Translations under genes and position numbers: made by a program
Notes under the pieces: generated by a model
Told to the model about the DNA's origin: nothing
What the model saw: only the letters and a program-made list of their open reading frames with translations
Databases searched by the model: none
Assembly: GCA_039649115.1 (NCBI GenBank)
Contig: JBBWZQ010000399.1
Span: 1-9,171 of the forward strand
Reading direction: 5' to 3'
DNA length: 9,171 nucleotides
Source: DATEJJ01 sp039649115
GTDB taxonomy: Bacteria > Actinomycetota > Actinomycetes > Mycobacteriales > Micromonosporaceae
In this document: piece after piece, positions 6,202 through 9,171 of the stretch
Numbering within the stretch: position 1 is the first letter of the stretch
Layout: every line of letters starts with the position of its first letter

Positions 6202-6231
6202 TTGCCCCCGGCCAACCCTTTCATCGACAAT
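6202..6231 (+). promoter_or_regulatory. Possible promoter for the 105-aa gene
   Basis: In the 95-bp divergent gap between the mutase and the 105-aa gene, TTGCCC (6202-6207) and GACAAT (6226-6231) are 18 bp apart and resemble sigma-70-type -35 and -10 boxes. A start near 6238 would give a ~30-nt leader. The fit is partial and promoter calling in high-G+C DNA is unreliable. I could not find a convincing promoter for the divergent mannose operon. Confidence 0.25.
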
Positions 6232-6269
6232 GATGCGAGCAGCCCTCACCCGGGAAAGGGGATGGGCAG

Positions 6270-6587
6270 ATGACCATTGGTGTCGTGCACCACGCACGCC
6301 TGGCCTGGGACGCGGCCCGGATCGTGGTGGCGGTCGCCGACGGCGACGAGAGCCGGTTGTACGACTGGCTCGCCGGCCGGCTCGACCTGCTGTTCGGACC
6401 CGGGTACCAGCAGGCGCTGTCCATCTCCCGCACCCGGCTGATGTACCGGCTGCGGGAGGACGCGCCGATGATGGAGGCCGGCATGTGGCGCACCCGGCTG
6501 CACGAGCTGCTCGACGGCCGGCCGGAACTCGCCGGGCCGGTACGGGCGCTGATCGACGAGCTCACGCCGATCGTCTACCCCACCTGA
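6270..6587 (+). CDS. Hypothetical protein, 105 aa
   Basis: I do not recognise the family. The protein is predicted soluble and largely helical, with no signal peptide, membrane segment or cysteine. It starts MTIGVVHHARLAWDAARIVV, has a charged middle (DGDESRLYDWLAGRLDLLF), a Met-rich part (DAPMMEAGMWRTRLHELLDG) and ends in RPELAGPVRALIDELTPIVY. Reasons to believe it: ATG at 6270-6272 has purine-rich GGGGATGGG upstream, codon use is strongly G/C at third positions, and it exactly fills the gap between the divergent mutase and the convergent membrane-protein gene, whose stop codon lies one base beyond its own. The longer reading frame antisense to it (6221-6565) has no such support. Helical proteins ending in a Pro-Glu-Leu, Leu-Ile-Asp-Glu-Leu pattern are common actinobacterial hypotheticals; function unknown. 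Confidence 0.7.
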   Translation: MTIGVVHHARLAWDAARIVVAVADGDESRLYDWLAGRLDLLFGPGYQQALSISRTRLMYRLREDAPMMEAGMWRTRLHELLDGRPELAGPVRALIDELTPIVYPT

Positions 6588-6588
6588 C

Positions 6589-8646
6589 CTACGGCGGCAG
6601 CGGCACGTCGACGATGTCCAGCGGCAGGTCGGGCCGCTGCCGGCGCAGCTCGTACAGGGTGGCGAGCAGGCTCACGTCGTCGGTGACGAAGCGGACCCGG
6701 TACCGCACCGCCATCCGCTCGACGAATGCCCGCACCTCCTCGGGCGGCAGTCCGCGCTGCGGCTGGGTGGCCGCCCACATGTGGCCCCGCCAGGAGACCG
6801 CGCCGGTGCGCCACATCACGTCCGCCCACTGCGAGGTCTGCGCGGCGTAGCTGCGCCGGCGGCCGCCCCAGATGACGGTCACGGTGCCGGGCTGCGCCGG
6901 TACGGTCGTGGCGACCTGCAGCGCGGCGCGACCGACCCACTCCCAGGCGAGCGTGCGGTTCAGGTACTGGCGGCCGAGCCCGAACTGGCCGAGCGGCCCG
7001 AGGCTGACCAGTGCCGTGAGCGCCAGCAGCGGCGCGATCACCTGCCGGACTCCGCGGCGCGGCACGAGACGGGCCAGCGGTCCCAACCCGACCACGAACA
7101 CGATCATGGTGAGGTGCAGCGTCTTGTAGCCGTAGTAGCGGGGCATCCCGACCCCCATCATCTGGTACTGGACGAGCGCGGCCACCAGCCCGCAGGCCAC
7201 GACCGGCAGCAGGGCGGTCATCCACCAGGCCGGCGAGCGGCGGCGCGCCACCAGCGCGATCCCGCACAGCGCCAGCAGGCCGAAGGTGGCGAGCGCCCGC
7301 AGGTCGACGGGGTAGACCGCGCCGGCGGACAGCACCCGCGTCCGCAGGTCCACGGCGAGCAGGGGCACCACCACCATCACCGAACCGGGCAGCCCGGCCC
7401 CGAGCAGGACCAGCACGGTGTACCGGCGCAGCGGGCGCAGCCGGCGCCGGTACCAGATCAGCCAGGCGACCACCAGCACGGCCGCCACCGGCAGGATCAG
7501 GAAGTACGTGAAGCAGATCGTGACCAGCGCGGCCGCCACCACCATGACCTGCTCCCGGCTGCGGTGCAGCGGTCGCACCAGCACACCGGCCAGCACCGCG
7601 AACGCGGCCAGACCCGCCAGCTCGGACCAGAACCCGTTCCACATGATCATGAGTGGGTCCGACCAGATCAGGTACGCCGTGCCGAGCGCGAGGACCGGCA
7701 GCAGCGCGAGACCCCGGGTACCGGGGCCGGCCAGCCGGCGCACCGCCCACAGCACACACAGGCAGAGCAGGATGAAGGTGGCCGGCTCGAACCAGAGGAA
7801 GGTCTGCACCTCCCGGGCCGGCACGGCGCTGGTCGACAGGAAGTTCATCAGCAGCCCGGCGACCAGGTGCAGGCCCTGCGGGTACGAGAGCAGCCCGTCC
7901 CAGATCAGCCGCGCGCCGGCGGCGTCCGGGTGCAGGAACACGTAGCCGCCGACCGAGCGCACCGCGTCGACCAGGGCGAAATGGTTGGCGAGATCGCCGC
8001 CCGCGGCGACGACACCGAGCCGGCCACCGGCGTCCAGCCCCCGGAACGGCCACAGGATCGACACGGCGGCCAGACCGGTGAACGCCAGCACGGCGAGATC
8101 GGCGCTCGGCAGGCCGCGGCGCGCCTGCCTCCGCCACAACCCGGCTCCGGCTCCGCTCGCACTTGGCAGGCCGGGGCGTGCTCGCCTCCGCCATAACCCG
8201 GCTCCGCCTGGCCGGGGGAACGCCAGCCCTGGCAGCGACGGCCGGCGGCGCAGGACCGCCGCGATCAGCACCAGGCCGGTGAAGGCGGCGCCGGCCACCG
8301 GTACCGGCGCCAGGTGCCACGGCCATACCGACAGCACGAGTCCCGCGGCGCAGGCGGCGCCCAGCAGCAGGATCAGCGCGAGGACCAGCCGGTCCAGCAG
8401 GGAGTGGCCGCCACGCAGCAGCGCGGCCACGGCGAGCACGAGCAGCGGTGGCAGCAGCGCGTCCAGGCCGAGAACGTGTGCGGCCAGCGGCACGAGCCAG
8501 GCGGCGGCCAGCGCCAGGGCGACCCACCGCGCGACCGGGCGCGGCCGGCCGGGACCCGGGAGCAACGACCCCGGTGCGGGGCCGGCCTGGCGGGGCGGGG
8601 TGGCAGGCCGTTTCAGCCCGCTCAGGAGATCGCCTGCGGGTCTCAT
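6589..8646 (-). CDS. Multi-pass membrane protein, GT-C / DUF6541-like
   Basis: 685 residues: a proline-rich cytoplasmic start (1-38), many hydrophobic helices between about 40 and 565, and a soluble C-terminal part (about 570-685). The loop GGDLANHF (D218, H222), lying before several membrane helices, resembles the acidic first-loop motif of GT-C glycosyltransferases. YPQGLH (255-260) resembles the YPPGWH signature I associate with actinobacterial DUF6541 proteins, and MPRYYGYK lies at 501-508. GT-C enzymes use polyprenyl-phosphate sugars on the outer face of the membrane; that role is inferred here, not shown. ATG at 8644-8646 has only GGTGAG directly beside it as a possible Shine-Dalgarno, so a start further in is possible. 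It contains a duplicated 19-residue stretch at about 142-180. It converges with the 105-aa gene (1-bp gap) and is probably its own transcription unit. Confidence 0.85.
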   Translation of the reverse strand: MRPAGDLLSGLKRPATPPRQAGPAPGSLLPGPGRPRPVARWVALALAAAWLVPLAAHVLGLDALLPPLLVLAVAALLRGGHSLLDRLVLALILLLGAACAAGLVLSVWPWHLAPVPVAGAAFTGLVLIAAVLRRRPSLPGLAFPRPGGAGLWRRRARPGLPSASGAGAGLWRRQARRGLPSADLAVLAFTGLAAVSILWPFRGLDAGGRLGVVAAGGDLANHFALVDAVRSVGGYVFLHPDAAGARLIWDGLLSYPQGLHLVAGLLMNFLSTSAVPAREVQTFLWFEPATFILLCLCVLWAVRRLAGPGTRGLALLPVLALGTAYLIWSDPLMIMWNGFWSELAGLAAFAVLAGVLVRPLHRSREQVMVVAAALVTICFTYFLILPVAAVLVVAWLIWYRRRLRPLRRYTVLVLLGAGLPGSVMVVVPLLAVDLRTRVLSAGAVYPVDLRALATFGLLALCGIALVARRRSPAWWMTALLPVVACGLVAALVQYQMMGVGMPRYYGYKTLHLTMIVFVVGLGPLARLVPRRGVRQVIAPLLALTALVSLGPLGQFGLGRQYLNRTLAWEWVGRAALQVATTVPAQPGTVTVIWGGRRRSYAAQTSQWADVMWRTGAVSWRGHMWAATQPQRGLPPEEVRAFVERMAVRYRVRFVTDDVSLLATLYELRRQRPDLPLDIVDVPLPP
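8108..8221 (-). repeat. In-frame 57-bp tandem repeat inside the membrane-protein gene
   Basis: Two diverged copies (8108-8164 and 8165-8221) have a period of 57 bp, or 19 codons. On the coding strand they read AGLWRRRARPGLPSAS and AGLWRRQARRGLPSAD, 13 of 16 residues identical. They form a basic, non-membrane loop at about residues 142-180, just before the hydrophobic segment LAVLAFTGLAAVSIL. The first copy contains a TTA leucine codon (8194-8196, L151), while the second copy has TTG at the same place. Confidence 0.85.
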
Positions 8647-8670
8647 CTCACCGTCCGGACGCCGGGTGCC

Positions 8671-8686
8671 GGAGGCGGACGCCTCC
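8671..8686. repeat. Small perfect inverted repeat
   Basis: GGAGGCG (8671-8677) and CGCCTCC (8680-8686) are separated by two bases. It lies in the 71-bp gap between the end of the aldehyde dehydrogenase remnant and the start of the membrane-protein gene. Neither strand has a following T-run, so it is at most a weak terminator for whatever reads through the remnant. Confidence 0.4.
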
Positions 8687-8717
8687 AGTACGCCAAACGC
8701 GCGGTACCAGGTGTTGG

Positions 8718-8912
8718 CTACTGGTCTATGCCGGTGAGAACCAGGACGCGCGGGTCGGTGTAGTCCTCCATCGCGCTGCGCAGGCCCTCCCGCCCGACAC
8801 CGGAGCCCTTGACCCCGCCGTAGGGCATCTGGTCGGCCCGGTAGCCGGGCACGTCCCCGACGATCACGCCGCCGACGTCCAGCGTGCGGTGTGCGGCGAA
8901 GGCGGTCTGCAG
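8718..8912 (-). pseudogene. Aldehyde dehydrogenase, C-terminal fragment
   Basis: The minus strand from about 8912 to the TAG at 8718-8720 translates as LQTAFAAHRTLDVGGVIV, GDVPGYRADQMPYGGVKGSG, VGREGLRSAMEDYTDPRVLV, LTGIDQ. This is the C-terminal end of an NAD(P)-dependent aldehyde dehydrogenase, with the PYGGVKGSGVGREG block that follows the catalytic domain. About 64 codons remain of a family of roughly 450-500 residues. The catalytic Cys and Glu and the whole NAD-binding domain are absent. Immediately upstream in this frame there is a TGA, then another stop, and homology ends near the CTGCAG at 8907-8912. No start or ribosome-binding site is visible, so it is not expected to make protein. 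The N-terminus of an aldehyde dehydrogenase starts 136 bp away on the opposite strand. Confidence 0.88.
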
Positions 8913-9049
8913 AAAGGGACCTGCTCAGTCACGTAAACCAGCCTAGACCAGGGCTGTCGATCACGGAAACAGTCGTCTAGCACCTTGTCTGCTGCGGATT
9001 CAGTAGCGAAGATGAGCTCCTGTAGGCGACGAAGGTGGGAGAGGTCCAT
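8864..9049 (-). other. Possible small or remnant reading frame in the low-G+C patch
   Basis: From an ATG at 9047-9049 the minus strand is open and reads MDLSHLRRLQELIFATESAA, DKVLDDCFRDRQPWSRLVYV, TEQVPF before running out of frame into the aldehyde dehydrogenase remnant at about 8912. The amphipathic, mixed composition looks more protein-like than most shadow frames. Third-position G+C is much lower than in the neighbouring genes, which would suit a transferred fragment. There is no good ribosome-binding site and its ATG overlaps the oppositely oriented dehydrogenase start, so it may be chance. Confidence 0.2.
8985..9013 (+). promoter_or_regulatory. Possible promoter for the aldehyde dehydrogenase
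   Basis: TTGTCT (8985-8990) and GAAGAT (9008-9013) are separated by 17 bp, a plausible sigma-70-type pair, with a predicted start near 9020 and a leader of about 28 nt to the ATG at 9048. The -10 match is imperfect. Confidence 0.3.
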
Positions 9050-9171
9050 GGTCGACAAGCGGGTCCTGCGCAACTTCATCGACGGGGGGTACGCCGAGCC
9101 GCTCGACGGCACGTACGCGGACCTCATCGATCCGACCACCGGCGACGTGTTCGCCGCCGCCCCGGTCTCCG
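9048..9171 (+). CDS. Aldehyde dehydrogenase, N-terminal part (runs off right edge)
   Basis: Only 41 codons are present: MVDKRVLRNFIDGGYAEPLD, then GTYADLIDPTTGDVFAAAPV and S. The NFIDG opening, the DP-TTG-V block and the A-APVS ending are the conserved N-terminus of NAD(P)-dependent aldehyde dehydrogenases, closest in feel to the gamma-aminobutyraldehyde or betaine-aldehyde dehydrogenase group; the substrate cannot be assigned. ATG at 9048-9050 has a strong purine-rich ribosome-binding site, GGTGGGAGAGG, a few bases upstream. Whether the gene is complete beyond the window is unknown. That matters because an aldehyde dehydrogenase C-terminus lies just to its left in the opposite orientation. 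Confidence 0.85.
   Translation, partial: MVDKRVLRNFIDGGYAEPLDGTYADLIDPTTGDVFAAAPVS

Noticed and set aside
6221..6565. Minus-strand 114-aa open frame antisense to the 105-aa gene
   Set aside because: Ser/Arg-rich shadow composition, no ribosome-binding site, and it would overlap the divergent promoter region.

Overview
The window is about 70% G+C overall. Its gene order (ahcY, then a mannose-metabolism operon containing manA, a SIS-domain protein and a phosphomannomutase) is the conserved ahcY/manA/manB neighbourhood of Actinobacteria. The CDF transporter inside the operon, the GT-C-like membrane protein and the base composition suggest a Micromonosporaceae-type actinomycete. That family-level assignment is inference.

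Layout, left to right. 1-221 (minus): the 5' end of ahcY (S-adenosylhomocysteinase), running off the left edge. 222-1277: a 1.06-kb gene-free region packed with degenerate repeats. It holds a G+C-rich block (434-571), a 15-bp hairpin (639-678), a roughly 21-22-bp phased array of YGATCA-headed units (684-1069), and a strong hairpin with a T-run on the minus strand (1066-1130) that probably terminates the mannose operon. 1278-6174 (minus): five tightly packed genes read right to left: phosphomannomutase, a Trm112-like small protein, a SIS-domain sugar isomerase-like protein, a CDF cation transporter and mannose-6-phosphate isomerase. Gaps are 9 nt, 1-nt overlap, 4-nt overlap and 0 nt, so they almost certainly form one operon. 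6270-6587 (plus): a divergent 105-aa protein of unknown function. 6589-8646 (minus): a 685-residue multi-pass membrane protein resembling GT-C/DUF6541 proteins. 8718-8912 (minus): the last ~64 codons of an aldehyde dehydrogenase, cut off abruptly. 8913-9047: a lower-G+C patch. 9048-9171 (plus): the N-terminus of an aldehyde dehydrogenase, running off the right edge.

How the genes fit together. ManA (fructose-6-P to mannose-6-P) and the phosphomannomutase (mannose-6-P to mannose-1-P) supply precursors of GDP-mannose and polyprenyl-phosphate-mannose for cell-envelope mannosides. The SIS protein is homologous to phosphoglucose/phosphomannose isomerases and is a constant actinobacterial partner of these two. 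The membrane protein next door could use a lipid-linked sugar, but that is only inference.

Most notable observations: the phased YGATCA array upstream of ahcY; in-frame tandem repeats in both the phosphomannomutase (14 residues, twice) and the membrane protein (19-residue period, twice); about 20 copies of the palindrome GGTACC across the coding part; and an aldehyde dehydrogenase C-terminus and N-terminus lying back to back, which fits a DNA inversion. I see no CRISPR array, tRNA, rRNA or complete mobile element.
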